Assembly: GCA_046350295.1 (NCBI GenBank)
Contig: JAXMAR010000020.1
Location: forward strand, 1-64,000
Direction of reading: 5' to 3'
Length of the DNA stretch: 64,000 bases
From: JAXMAR01 sp046350295
Lineage (GTDB): Bacteria; Planctomycetota; Planctomycetia; Gemmatales; Gemmataceae
Part shown: positions 8,268-16,976 of the stretch, piece by piece
Position numbering within the stretch: position 1 is the stretch's first letter
Layout of the letters: every line of letters begins with the position of its first letter
Made by a program: the position numbers and the translations under genes
Notes under the pieces: generated by a model
What the model saw: the letters and a program-made list of their open reading frames with translations, nothing else
What the model was told of the DNA's origin: nothing
The model's database searches: none

Positions 8268-8945
8268 ATGAGCCAGCCGGATACGAGTCCTGCCGACCCG
8301 GTCCCCACTTTGTCGCCGGTGGCCGGTTTCCTGAGCTTCCTGATCCCCGGCCTCGGTCAGATCGTGCAGGGCCGCATCGCCAAGGGCCTCTTCTTCATGA
8401 TCGTGCTGCTCGGCATGTTTCACGCCGGCCAGGCCATGGCGGGCTGGAAGAGCGTCTATCTGCCGATCCCCGTCGAGCAGGGCGCCAACGGGGAGCCGAT
8501 CCGCCGCAGCTACAATCCGGTTCTCAGCGTCGTCAACTATCGCTGGCACTACGCCGGTCAGTTCTTCATCGGCGTCGCCGCCTGGCCCGCCATCTGGCAA
8601 TTCTATGAACTGCCTACCCCCGCCGCGGAAAGCAACCCCTTCCTGCACAACTACCAGCGCGAGCCGATGTATCGCGAGAAGCAGTACCTCCTCGCCCGCC
8701 TCCAGAACCTCCCCGAACCTCTCCCGGCCTCCGTCAGCCCGGAAGGCGCCCTCAATCGTGAGATCGTCGCCGGTGACAAGACGCTGGACATCGGTTGGAT
8801 CTATACCGTGATTGCCGGCGTCCTCAACATCCTCGTTATCTACGACGCCGTCGCCGGTCCGGCCTTCGGCGCCCGACGCCTCCCCAAGAAACCCGCTGAC
8901 AAGCACCTGCCCGAGAAGCCCCTGGTGGAGCCGGCCAAATCATGA
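8268..8945 (+). CDS. TM2/DUF6677-like membrane protein
   Basis: A 225-residue membrane protein. Near the N-terminus (about residues 17-50) is LSFLIPGLGQIVQGRIAKGL, the Gly/Pro-rich signature shared by TM2-like and DUF6677 proteins of planctomycetes. Further hydrophobic segments lie near residues 95-112 and 180-200, with a polar region between them. The C-terminal tail is Lys/Pro-rich. It overlaps the next small membrane protein gene by four bases (ATGA), so the two are translationally coupled and probably work together. The molecular role is unknown; the family name is my recognition by pattern, not a search. Confidence 0.7.
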   Translation: MSQPDTSPADPVPTLSPVAGFLSFLIPGLGQIVQGRIAKGLFFMIVLLGMFHAGQAMAGWKSVYLPIPVEQGANGEPIRRSYNPVLSVVNYRWHYAGQFFIGVAAWPAIWQFYELPTPAAESNPFLHNYQREPMYREKQYLLARLQNLPEPLPASVSPEGALNREIVAGDKTLDIGWIYTVIAGVLNILVIYDAVAGPAFGARRLPKKPADKHLPEKPLVEPAKS

Positions 8946-9136
8946 ACCTCGCTGTCTACTACCACCTGCCGCTACTCATCGTCCTCATCAGCCTCGTCTA
9001 CAGCGCCACGCGCTACGAGGAGTGGCCCAGCATCTGCCACGAAGCTCTGCGCTGGGGGCTGCGCATGGCCCTCTTCCTCGTCTCCATCGGCGCCGTCATC
9101 TGGGTCGTCGACGCCATCCTCTGGCCCCGCGGCTAG
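8942..9136 (+). CDS. Small two-helix membrane protein
   Basis: A 64-residue protein with two hydrophobic helices (about residues 7-20 and 40-60) joined by a polar segment YEEWPSICHEALRWG. It starts within the stop of the preceding TM2-like gene, a 4-base ATGA overlap, which argues that it is a real and coupled gene despite its size. Similar small proteins follow DUF6677-type genes in related genomes as far as I can recall, but function is unknown. Confidence 0.65.
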   Translation: MNLAVYYHLPLLIVLISLVYSATRYEEWPSICHEALRWGLRMALFLVSIGAVIWVVDAILWPRG

Positions 9137-9191
9137 TGCGTTGTCACAGCTTGATTTTTGGGTTGGGCGCCATGGCCGGACCCCAGACCGC

Positions 9192-9268
9192 GTGGGGCAG
9201 GCCGCCTGGCCTGCCGGGTCCGCCGGGCGAGGCCGCCCAAGTCCGGCAGGCGAGGCCGCCTGCCCCAC
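9192..9268. repeat. Intergenic inverted repeat between convergent genes
   Basis: Two 24-base arms (9192-9215 and 9245-9268) pair with two mismatches; each begins or ends with GTGGGGCAGGC or its complement. The loop is GC-rich. The repeat lies between the stops of two convergent genes and may act as a bidirectional terminator or be a REP-like element. No T-tract follows. Confidence 0.6.
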
Positions 9269-9289
9269 CGTCTTCCTCGCCGCCAAGAT

Positions 9290-12200
9290 TCACCGCCGCT
9301 CCGTCGCCTTTCGTAACTTCGGCTGCGGCCGCTCGCGCCACGCCTGCACATCCGCCTCCAGAAGCTCGATCGCCTTGGTGAGCTGCGCGTCACGGCCCTG
9401 CGGTAGTTCGCCGGCGGCCGGCCAGAGCACATGGTGGGGGACGGCGCCATGTTTTTCCATGTCTTCGCCGTCGTTGATCGTGAACCAGCCACGGGTGGGG
9501 AGGCGGAGGGTCCCGACGTCCATGACCTGGGCGACCCCGGTGCTCACCACAGCGCCGGCAGTGGGCACGCCGACGACCTGGCCGCGCTTCAGCGTCTTGA
9601 TGGCGTGGCTGAAAATCTCGGCGTTGCTGCCGCTGTTCTGATTGCACAGCACGATGATCGGCTTGTGCCACGAGACGTAGACCTTGCGGTCGAGCGGGTA
9701 GCCCCGCTCGCCGCCGCGCGGGACGGTGATGGCGTGGTCGGGCTGGGTGAGGGCGGTGAGCAGGTGGTCGGTAATGGAGCCACCCGGGTTCTCGCGGACA
9801 TCGATGATGAGGCCGTCCTTGCCGCTGCCCTGGGAGACGAGTTCCTCCTCGAACTTGCGGAAGTTGGGCATCGCCATGGCGCTGATGTGCAGATAGCCGA
9901 GGCGGTCCTTCGACGCCTCGGCCACCAGCTTGCGATTGTGCCGCACCCAGTGCTCGTAGAGCAGGATTTGCGCGGCGGCGTAGGAGAGGGGGCGGAGCAC
10001 GACGTCGCGCGTCTTGCCGTCCGGACCTTGTACGAGCAGGCTGACCTCGCGGTCGGCGGGGCCGTTGAGGAGGGTGGTGAGGTCGGTATCGCGGTTGACG
10101 GCGACGCCATCGATCTTCTGGACGATGTCGCCGGGGGCGAGGCGGCTGCGCTTTTTGTCGGCTGGTCCGCCGGGGAGGACATCGCGCACCTTGAGGCCCG
10201 GGCCGGCGAAGGAAAAGTCGAAGCGGGCGCCGAGGTGTCCGGTAGCGTCGCGCGGCTCGGCCACCTTCTTGTCCGCGACTGTCAACGTGAAGCCGAGGTG
10301 GGAGCCGTTCAGCTCGCCGAGCATCATCTGGACCAGGGTAGTGACGGTTTCCCCGTCGGGCGCAAGGGCGGCCATGGGGCGATACTTGGCGCGGACCTTG
10401 TCCCAGTCGCTGTTGCCGAGATTGCCGTCGTACCAGTGGTCGCGCATGATGCGCCAGCAGGTATCGAAGATGGCGGCATTGCGGCTTGCGAGGTCGAGCT
10501 GTTGCCGCACGGAGAACGTGTAGCCGCCCCCCGGCGTGACGGTCGGCGTGGCGCCGCCGCCTGCTCTGCCGAAGCCCTTCTTCGGAAACGGCGTCGGGGT
10601 CGTCGGGGCGGGCGTGGTCGCTGCCGCCGCTGGAGGGGCGGCGACTCCGGAGGTGCTGGTCGGCACGCCATTCACAAGCCAGACGATCTGGTTGCCGGTC
10701 TTGAGCCAGACAGGATCGGCGCCGAGGGTGGTCGTGAGTGGCTTGGGGGTGAGCGAGTCGCCGATGTCGATGGTGAACGTGCCGGCCTTGCCCTCGAAGT
10801 TCCCGGTGAAGGCGAGCTTCTTCGAATCGGGCGCCCAGAAGAGCGTGGTGGCGACGCCGTCGCCGAGGTCGATGCGCTTGACCCGTTCGTGCAGCCGCTC
10901 GAAGTCGATGTCGACTTCCGGCGCTCCGGCCTTCTTCACTTCCTTCGGCTCGTCTTTGGCGCCCTTGAAGCCGGGGGTGCGGGCTTTCATCTTGTCGAGC
11001 GCCTTGTCGAGCATGCGGTCGCGGGCGGTGCGCTCGTCGTCGTCGGGATTGAGGAAAACGAGGCAGAGGTGCGAGCCCCGGTCGCCGCTGGCGCGTTTTC
11101 CGGCGAAGGCGACCATCTTGCCGTCGGGGGACCAGACCGGTCCGTACTCAGCATAGGGGTGGCGCGAGACGTTGTAGGGTTTGCCGGCGCCGTCGCTGGG
11201 GACGATCCAGATGTCGCGGTTGAACTCGGAGTCGAGCTGGCCGTAGACGAACCATTTGCCGTCGGGCGACCAGTCGAAATCGGGAGCGTTCCAGCCGGCG
11301 AAGACGCGGCGCGGCTTGCGGGTTTCCAGGTCGAGCAGCCACAGGTCGCCCCGGCCGAGCACGTACGCCAGGCGCTTGCCGTCCGGGCTGAGCTTGAGCT
11401 GCGCCGGCGCCTCCGGCATCGTGAGCAGGTCGTTCGTGATGAAGTTCCTGTTCTGCCACCAGAACTTCCCCGGCTCGCCGCGCTCGGCGCGGGAGATGGC
11501 GAAGCGGTCGCCGGTTGTGCTGACGTACAGGATGCCCTGGCCATCGAGCGTGAAGAGCGGGTTCGATTCGTCGTACGGCGTGCGCGTGATCTGGCGCGGC
11601 TCGCGCAGCTCGGTGTCCATGACCCAGAGGTCGCCGCCGGCGACGAACGCGATTTCGAGACCGTCGCGCGAGAAAGCGGCGGCGCTCGCCGTCGTGAGCG
11701 TCCGGTATTCGGACCGCTTCACCGCACGGTCGGCATTGTGGTGCAGGTCGAGCTTCTTGATTGCCCCGCTTGCCGGTTCCAGACAGAAGAGGTCGAAGAG
11801 ATGGCGGAACACGATCTTCGAGCCGTCGCGGGCGATGGCGGGGAAGACGACGGATTCCTCGGCGAAGCTGGTGAGTTGCTTGGCGCTCTTGGTGGCGAAG
11901 TCGTAGAGGAACAGGTTCGCGCCCTTGGCGTGTTCGCCGACGTAGTAGAAGCCCTGGCCGTCCGGCTTCCAGAGCGGCCAGCGGCAGCCGAAGTCCTGGT
12001 GCAGGACCTTGGTGAACGTCCGCGCCTCCCGGTCATACAGCCATACCTGCGCCACGCGCGAGCCAATGTAGCCCTTGCGCCACCATCCCTCCCCTTCGCG
12101 CGTGAACAGTACCTTCTTGCCGTCGGGCGAGAAGGTGGCGTCGGCGCCGTAGTCGTCGAACAGCAAGCGCTCGGCGGAGCGCTCGGCGGGATTGATCGTG

Positions 12201-12616
12201 AAGAAGCGCTCGCCATGCCGCCAGAAGTGATCGCGCGTCGCCTTGATGAGGATCGCCTTGCCGTCGGGCGCCCAATCCTCGACGACGGCGCCGGCGGTGT
12301 GGAAGGTCAGTTGCCGGGGGACGCCGCCGCTGACGGGCAACGTGAACACCTGCGGGCTCCCCTCACGATCACTGACGAACGCGATCTCCTTGCCATCCGG
12401 CGCGAACCTGGGCTGACTGTCGCGGCCGGGATGCGACGTGAGCTGCCTGGCCTCGCCACCGCTGCTCGAAGCGATCCACAGGTCGCCGTTCCAGTCGAAG
12501 GCGACGAAACGCCCGTCCGGCGACAGGGCCGGGCGGTTGGCCAGGCGGATGGACTCGCCGGCAAATCCCGGCGACGCAGAAACGAGAAGGCAGCAGAGAA
12601 AGACCCAGCGTCTCAT
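9290..12616 (-). CDS. Tricorn-like protease (PD40 propellers, PDZ, S41 peptidase)
   Basis: A 1108-residue exported homologue of tricorn protease, a peptide-degrading S41 serine peptidase. The start MRRWVFLCCLLVSASPGFAG is a clear signal peptide; the open frame continues 141 codons upstream without homology. Residues about 25-300 and 330-640 are WD40-like propeller blades with recurring SPDGK, FAPDGK and WSPDGK motifs. A PDZ domain follows (about 790-870, with APGDIVQKIDG), then the S41 catalytic domain with IDVRENPGGS and NQNSGSNAEIF (about 990-1000), whose serine should be the nucleophile. A Pro/Thr/Ala-rich linker near residue 660-690 separates propellers from the protease part. Export implies periplasmic peptide degradation, unlike the cytoplasmic archaeal enzyme. 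It is convergent with the upstream small membrane proteins. Confidence 0.9.
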   Translation of the reverse strand: MRRWVFLCCLLVSASPGFAGESIRLANRPALSPDGRFVAFDWNGDLWIASSSGGEARQLTSHPGRDSQPRFAPDGKEIAFVSDREGSPQVFTLPVSGGVPRQLTFHTAGAVVEDWAPDGKAILIKATRDHFWRHGERFFTINPAERSAERLLFDDYGADATFSPDGKKVLFTREGEGWWRKGYIGSRVAQVWLYDREARTFTKVLHQDFGCRWPLWKPDGQGFYYVGEHAKGANLFLYDFATKSAKQLTSFAEESVVFPAIARDGSKIVFRHLFDLFCLEPASGAIKKLDLHHNADRAVKRSEYRTLTTASAAAFSRDGLEIAFVAGGDLWVMDTELREPRQITRTPYDESNPLFTLDGQGILYVSTTGDRFAISRAERGEPGKFWWQNRNFITNDLLTMPEAPAQLKLSPDGKRLAYVLGRGDLWLLDLETRKPRRVFAGWNAPDFDWSPDGKWFVYGQLDSEFNRDIWIVPSDGAGKPYNVSRHPYAEYGPVWSPDGKMVAFAGKRASGDRGSHLCLVFLNPDDDERTARDRMLDKALDKMKARTPGFKGAKDEPKEVKKAGAPEVDIDFERLHERVKRIDLGDGVATTLFWAPDSKKLAFTGNFEGKAGTFTIDIGDSLTPKPLTTTLGADPVWLKTGNQIVWLVNGVPTSTSGVAAPPAAAATTPAPTTPTPFPKKGFGRAGGGATPTVTPGGGYTFSVRQQLDLASRNAAIFDTCWRIMRDHWYDGNLGNSDWDKVRAKYRPMAALAPDGETVTTLVQMMLGELNGSHLGFTLTVADKKVAEPRDATGHLGARFDFSFAGPGLKVRDVLPGGPADKKRSRLAPGDIVQKIDGVAVNRDTDLTTLLNGPADREVSLLVQGPDGKTRDVVLRPLSYAAAQILLYEHWVRHNRKLVAEASKDRLGYLHISAMAMPNFRKFEEELVSQGSGKDGLIIDVRENPGGSITDHLLTALTQPDHAITVPRGGERGYPLDRKVYVSWHKPIIVLCNQNSGSNAEIFSHAIKTLKRGQVVGVPTAGAVVSTGVAQVMDVGTLRLPTRGWFTINDGEDMEKHGAVPHHVLWPAAGELPQGRDAQLTKAIELLEADVQAWRERPQPKLRKATERR

Positions 12617-13100
12617 GGCGACCTCGAACTCGGGGGTGCTTCGTGAGGGCTTCACGATACCACAAGCCGGCCGCGGGACAACAAAAACCCGCGAGGCCGC
12701 CGAGCCGCTTTGAACGGTCGGCACGCGGACGCTGAGGCCAATCTTTCGTGGCGCCCTGGGATGCGGTAGAATGCCCTCCATTCCCAGCCCCAACGTCACC
12801 CGCGCCATGCGCCCAGACGAAGCTCCCGCCGACCTTGATTTCCGCTGGCAGGCCTGGTTCCAGCGCAGCGATGAGGCCGTTTTCCTCCTCAGCGCCCGCC
12901 GCCGACCGCGCCGCGTCCTCGCGGAGAAGACCGAGTTGATCCTCGGCGCCCTCGCCCCGCCTCCCGAGGTTTGGAAGGGACGATCCCGCGAAAGCCGGCG
13001 GCTCTTGCCCGCGATCGGCCGGGAGGCGTCGGCCGTCATCGTCGTCTACTTGCCCCTCGGCGGCCGGGTGGCATGCCTGATAGGGGGCGCCATGGGTGCC

Positions 13101-13157
13101 ATGCTTTCGCGGACCGCTCGCGGTGTCGGCATACTGTCAGTGACACCGCGAAAGCAT
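13101..13157. repeat. Hairpin repeat, first copy
   Basis: Arms ATGCTTTCGCGG (13101-13112) and CCGCGAAAGCAT (13146-13157) are perfect complements. A nested pair CGGTGTC (13121-13127) and GACACCG (13142-13148) gives an alternative inner fold. The flanking GGTGGCATGC at 13068-13077 is the reverse of the GCATGCCACC found at the far end of the block (13376-13385 and 13512-13521). The same hairpin recurs twice downstream. Confidence 0.75.
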
Positions 13158-13251
13158 GTGGAGCGCCCAACAACGAGGTTCCTTTTCAGTGCCACAGGCA
13201 GAGTAAATCGAACGCGAGTGAGCCGCAAGAGGACGATCGCTCGCATGCTTG

Positions 13252-13525
13252 CGCGGTGGCTCCATCAGATCGGGAGGCGTAGGGGTTGTTGACGCTGCAC
13301 ATGCTTTCGCGGTGTCACTGACAGCACGCTGACACCGTGAGGGGCCCGCGAAAGCATGGCACCCTCCCTATGAAGCATGCCACCCCGCCGCGGTGGCTCC
13401 ATCAGATCGGGAGGCGTAGGGGTTGTTGACGCTGCACATGCTTTCGCGGTGTCACTGACAGCACGCTGACACCGCGAGGGGCCCGCGAAAGCATGGCGCC
13501 CTCCCTATGAAGCATGCCACCCCGC
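13252..13525. repeat. 137-bp tandem duplication carrying the hairpin
   Basis: Two head-to-tail copies, 13252-13388 and 13389-13525, differ at only two positions that I can see (T/C at 13338 against 13475, A/G at 13361 against 13498). Each contains the 12-base arms ATGCTTTCGCGG and CCGCGAAAGCAT (13301-13357 and 13438-13494) with inner GGTGTC and GACACC. Each ends in CTATGAAGCATGCCACCCCG. A third partial end, GTGAAGCATGCCACCCCG, follows at about 13536-13553. The near-identity points to recent duplication. Confidence 0.85.
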
Positions 13526-13600
13526 CCGCCCGCCTGTGAAGCATGCCACCCCGCCGAGCAGATCCGCCTCGCCGCGGCCCGGCCCGGATTGCCGCTGCTG

Positions 13601-14902
13601 GGAGAAAAAAGGGGACGCAGCTCGTTTTAATCATCCCCCCTTTCCTCGCCCCTTCTTTGGGCGCCCCGGTGGAGGCAGGGTCGATTGGCCCGAGGCGAGA
13701 AAGAAAAGGTGACGGGACCCTTTGTTTCTGGCGAAGTCCTGACCCCCGGCTCCGCCCTCCCTTTCACGTCTTCGAGAAGAGGCCTACGCGCTCGATGAGC
13801 ACCGCCCGCGGCGGGGACGACGCCGGGGTCGCGCAGTAGACCGCGCGAGGCGGTGGGATCGGGCGACCGCGAGCAGCAGGAGGTCTACATCAAGGTGCTC
13901 ACCGCGGCGGCCCTGCCATGTCGTTGTGAGTAGCGGTGAGGTCTCGCTCTGGGGGACGGTCGGTCTTTGACATCTTGGGAAGCGGCAAGGGCGAGCGTGG
14001 AGAGGGCTTTGCAACGAAACGGGGACAGTCCCTAGAGATCTTGCAAGAAGGACCAAGGTTTTTGCGAGGCGGGAGAGGGACAGTCCCCGTTTCGTTGCAA
14101 AGCCCGTGGAGAGGCGCGCGCCGTGGCTTCTCCACCACCCTGCCGGATCAAGCGGGGCCGCGGAATCAAGCTTGGTTGCGGGAGAGTTGTGGTGGCGCTT
14201 TTGGCGGTGGTGTCATCGCGTGTCGTCGCGCGGGTGGGGAGAAGGGAGTGTGGGCGGATTGTTGAGGAGGCGGCGGAAGACGGTGTGGCGACGTTGGTTG
14301 TGAGTGGCGTCGGATGCTCGTGGTCGATACGGAGCAGATCGGACGTTAACGTGTACGTTGCTCTATGTGTTGCGGCGCAATCGTGATTGTCAATGTGGTT
14401 GTGCATGTGTCGTGCATCTCAGTAACTGGGCCCTGTCGAAATGAATGAAACGAGGCGGCGCCGGCAAGGCCCTGGGGTGGGGTGTGGCGCGGTGGCGTGG
14501 ACCCCATGTCGTCGGCGCAACCTATAACGTGGCATGACGTTGGGTTGGTGGCCTCCGCGCCAAACGAGTTGGCGCGGAGATGGCGCGGAGAAGACGTTCA
14601 CGCATGGTTCGCACAACGCAAGAGGGCGACTTCTTGTTCAGCCTGATTCGCCTTTGCCGTCGGCCGGACACGCTGGCTGCCGCTGTCGCTCAACTCCGTG
14701 TAAGAAGCACGGGCCGGAAAAGGGGAGGCAGCGGACGCAGCGGACGCAGCTCGTTTCCCGACCGTCGACTTTGACATAACTTTCTTTGGCAGGCGCCGAA
14801 CCGGTCTCGCTCGGCCCCCGTCCTTTCAGCCCCCGTCCTGTCGTGACGCCCAGGGATGCGGTAGAATGCTTCCATTCCGAACCCCATAACGTCTCCTGCG
14901 CC
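13601..14902. other. Gene-poor, repeat-rich interval
   Basis: About 1.3 kb without a convincing gene. It contains palindromic motifs of the type seen around REP-associated transposases: AAAAAAGGGGACGCAGCTCG at about 13604, GAAAAGGTGACGGGACCC at about 13705, the long inverted repeat at 14004-14105, and a GGACGCAGC-rich run near 14730-14755. A short stretch near 13870-13910 reads like coding remnant (REQQEVYIKVLTAAAL) but has no intact frame. 14862-14867 TAGAAT may be the -10 of the next gene. No transposase gene is present. Confidence 0.6.
14004..14105. repeat. Long inverted repeat with GGGGACAGTCCC cores
   Basis: Arms 14004-14033 and 14076-14105 are 30 bases each and complementary with one mismatch. 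Each carries a GGGACAGTCCC-type core next to GTTTCGTTGC or its complement. The loop is 42 bases. The architecture resembles REP-like elements mobilised by RAYT transposases in planctomycetes, an inference from motif style. Confidence 0.75.
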
Positions 14903-16279
14903 ATGCCCCCCGAGGACGTCGCCTCCGATCTTGATTTCCGCTGGCAAGCCTGGTTCCAGCGCAGCGATGAGGCCGTTTTTCTCCTCAGCGCCCGCCGCCG
15001 CCTCGTCTTCGTCAACCGCGCCTGGGAAAAGGCGACCGGCCTTCTGCTCAAGGAGGTGCGCGGCATGTCGTGCCGCCGCCGGCCGCGCCGCGTCCTCGCG
15101 GAAAAGACCGAGCTGATCCTCGGCGCCCTCGCCCCGCCTCCCGAGGTCTGGAAGGGACGATCCTGTGAGAGCCGGCGGCTCTTGCCCGCGATCGGCCGGG
15201 AGGCGTCGGCCGTCATCGTCGCCTACTTGCCCTTGGGCGCCGGCGACAAGCTGCTCGGCGTGGTCGGCGTCGTCAAGCCGGTCGGGGACGACGCGGGATC
15301 CCGCGCCGGTCCATTCGAAGGCCCTTTGCCCGAGAAATGCCTCGCCTATCGGGAGCGGCGCCGCTGGACGCTGGAGGACTGGGAAGGAGACGCTCCCGCG
15401 CTCCAGCGCCTGCGCGAGCAGATCCGCCTCGCCGCGGCCCGGCCCGGATTGCCGCTGCTGATCGTCGGGGAGCGCGGCAGCGGCAAGGAGAGCCTGGCGC
15501 GGACGATTCACCAGCTCAGCCCCTGGCGGGAGCGCTTCTTCGCCCGCCTCGACTGCGAACGCTTGCCGCCTCATGCCGTGGCCGATCTGCTAACCTCCGT
15601 GTCGAGGCGCGCGACCGAAGGCCGCGCGAAGGACGACCGCCCGTCGCCGCTCGGCGTGATTCTCCTCCAGCAGCCTTCCGCCCTGCCGCGCGAACTGCAA
15701 GCGCAGATCGCCGAATGGCTTGACAGCGAAGACCTGGGCGTCTGACTCATGGCCGGCCTGCGCGGCGACCCGGCCGCCGAGCTGAGCGAAGGCCGCCTGC
15801 TCGACACCCTCTACTATCGCTTGAGCCCCCTCACGCTGACCGTTCCGCCGCTGCGAGAGCGCCTGAGCGAGCTGCCCCGCCTCATCGACGTCCTCGCCCG
15901 CCGCCTGACGCAAGCCGGTCTCCCCTGGCACGGCGTCAGCGACGCGGCCCTCGCCATCCTCCGCCTGCACGCCTGGCCCGGCGCCTTCCATGAGCTGAGC
16001 CGCGTCCTGATCCCGACGCTGCGCCAGAGCGGCCCCGCCGCCATCGAGCCGGACCACCTGCCCCTTTACCTCCGCTCTGCCGCTTCCCCGCCCGAGCAGA
16101 AACTGCCGCTCGATCAGGCACTGGAAACCGTCGAACGCCGCATGATCGAGACCGCCCTCCGCCTCGCGGGCGGGAACAAGAAGAAGGCCAGCGACCTCCT
16201 CGGCATCTGGCGCCCCCGCCTCCTCCGCCGCATCGAGGCCCTCGGCATCCAGGCGCCCAAAGATGAGGACGCGCCGTGA
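14903..16279 (+). pseudogene. PAS / sigma54-activator-like regulator interrupted by in-frame TGA
   Basis: Reading through one stop gives 458 residues in one frame. Residues 10-130 look like a PAS domain (DEAVFLLSARRRLVFVNRAW). A Walker A motif GERGSGKE lies near 188. The C-terminal half has the sigma54-activator blocks LLDTLYYRLSPL and PPLRERLSELP, then a Fis-type helix-turn-helix (ALRLAGGNKKKASDLLGIWR). The stop is TGA at 15743-15745 in DLGV-stop-LMA, where relatives have Arg (VRL); a single C to T change in CGA explains it. The GAFTGA loop and the Walker B Asp-Glu are not visible, so the protein was probably never a classical sigma54 activator. ATG 15749 could start the second half as a separate polypeptide. 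Confidence 0.75.
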
Positions 16280-16326
16280 CGCCTTGATCCCTGACGCCCG
16301 CTCACCATCCAACCCAAGACAATCCG

Positions 16327-16695
16327 ATGCGCCACGCCCAACTCCTGGCCTACAACCTGGCCCCCCCGCTCCTCGACAGCCTCCGCCTCCTCGCCCAGGC
16401 CGGATCGATCTGGCTGCGGGAAGTCCGCGACCCCAAAGCGTGCCTCAACCTCCTCCTCGAAGCCGGCGCCGGCGTCCTCGTCCTCCACCTCGGCCGCGAC
16501 CTCGAAGACGACTGCAACCTCCTCGAACAGACGACGCGGCTTCTGCCCGAGATCCCCGCTGTTGTCGTGCTCGACGCGCCCCACCCCAACCTCGCCGCTC
16601 TCGCCTGGGACCTTGGCGCAGCCTATGTCGTCCCGCCGCAAACGCCGGAGCGCGTCCTCGAAATCGTGCAGGCTTTGCTGCAACCCGCGAAATGA
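16327..16695 (+). CDS. Receiver-like protein without clear phospho-acceptor
   Basis: A 122-residue protein with the alternating beta/alpha pattern of a response-regulator receiver: LRLLAQ, VLVLHLGRDLEDD, IPAVVVLDAPHPNLAALAWDLGAAYVV and a closing helix ERVLEIVQALL. The usual acidic pocket and the conserved Thr and Lys are not clear. It follows the broken PAS/AAA gene by 47 bases in the same direction and probably was its partner. I would call it a degenerate receiver; no partner kinase is adjacent except the hybrid kinase 1.7 kb downstream. Confidence 0.6.
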   Translation: MRHAQLLAYNLAPPLLDSLRLLAQAGSIWLREVRDPKACLNLLLEAGAGVLVLHLGRDLEDDCNLLEQTTRLLPEIPAVVVLDAPHPNLAALAWDLGAAYVVPPQTPERVLEIVQALLQPAK

Positions 16696-16976
16696 AGCGG
16701 CGTCAAGAAGGCCGATCGACGACCGTCAGAGCGAACGTCCCGACCCGGCGAAGATGCGATAGGCGCCGGTCGTGGGCGGCGTGACAGTCATGGAGCTGAC
16801 GCCGCGACGCGTCTGCCCGCTGGATCTTGCAGGCAGAGAAAGGGGGATCGTAGCGGCCATGTCGAAGTCGTAACGTACACCCGCGTTCTCTCGACGTCCG
16901 GAACGCTTTTCCCTTGCTCACGCCACGGCCTCCCCGGTAAAGTGAGGCAATCACACCCGCCGGAGCAAAAACTCGC
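16696..16976. other. Intergenic region
   Basis: About 280 bases between the receiver-like gene and the first DUF1501 gene. No hairpin with T-tract, RNA gene or conserved site was recognised. It must hold the promoter of the DUF1501 gene; GGTAAAGT near 16937 is a weak -10 candidate. Confidence 0.4.

Larger units (their letters stand above)
12807..13600 (+). pseudogene. Truncated duplicate of the sigma54-activator-like gene at 14903
   Basis: DNA from about 12741 to 13063 is a near copy of 14830-15236, including the putative promoter (GCGGTAGAATGC) and the N-terminal PAS region (LDFRWQAWFQRSDEAVFLLS). An internal block of about 75 bases is missing, the break falling between two GCCGCCG runs, so deletion by slippage is likely. 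After 13063 the copy stops, and a 490-base hairpin repeat region replaces it. A further 46 bases (13555-13600) match 15415-15460 exactly and then end in RAYT-style repeat sequence. No functional product is expected. Confidence 0.8.

Noticed and set aside
9431..12646. A 3.2-kb plus-strand open frame opposite the tricorn-like gene
   Set aside because: Antisense of a well supported S41/propeller protein; no domain in the translation.
12617..13039. N-terminal extension of the tricorn-like protein
   Set aside because: A signal peptide starts at 12616, and the extension is antisense to the duplicated regulator fragment.
13252..13525. Possible CRISPR array
   Set aside because: Only two 137-base units directly abutting, no short repeats with unique spacers and no cas genes.
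13784..14406. Short frames in the repeat-rich interval
   Set aside because: Compositionally biased, cross the long inverted repeat, and match no family by eye.
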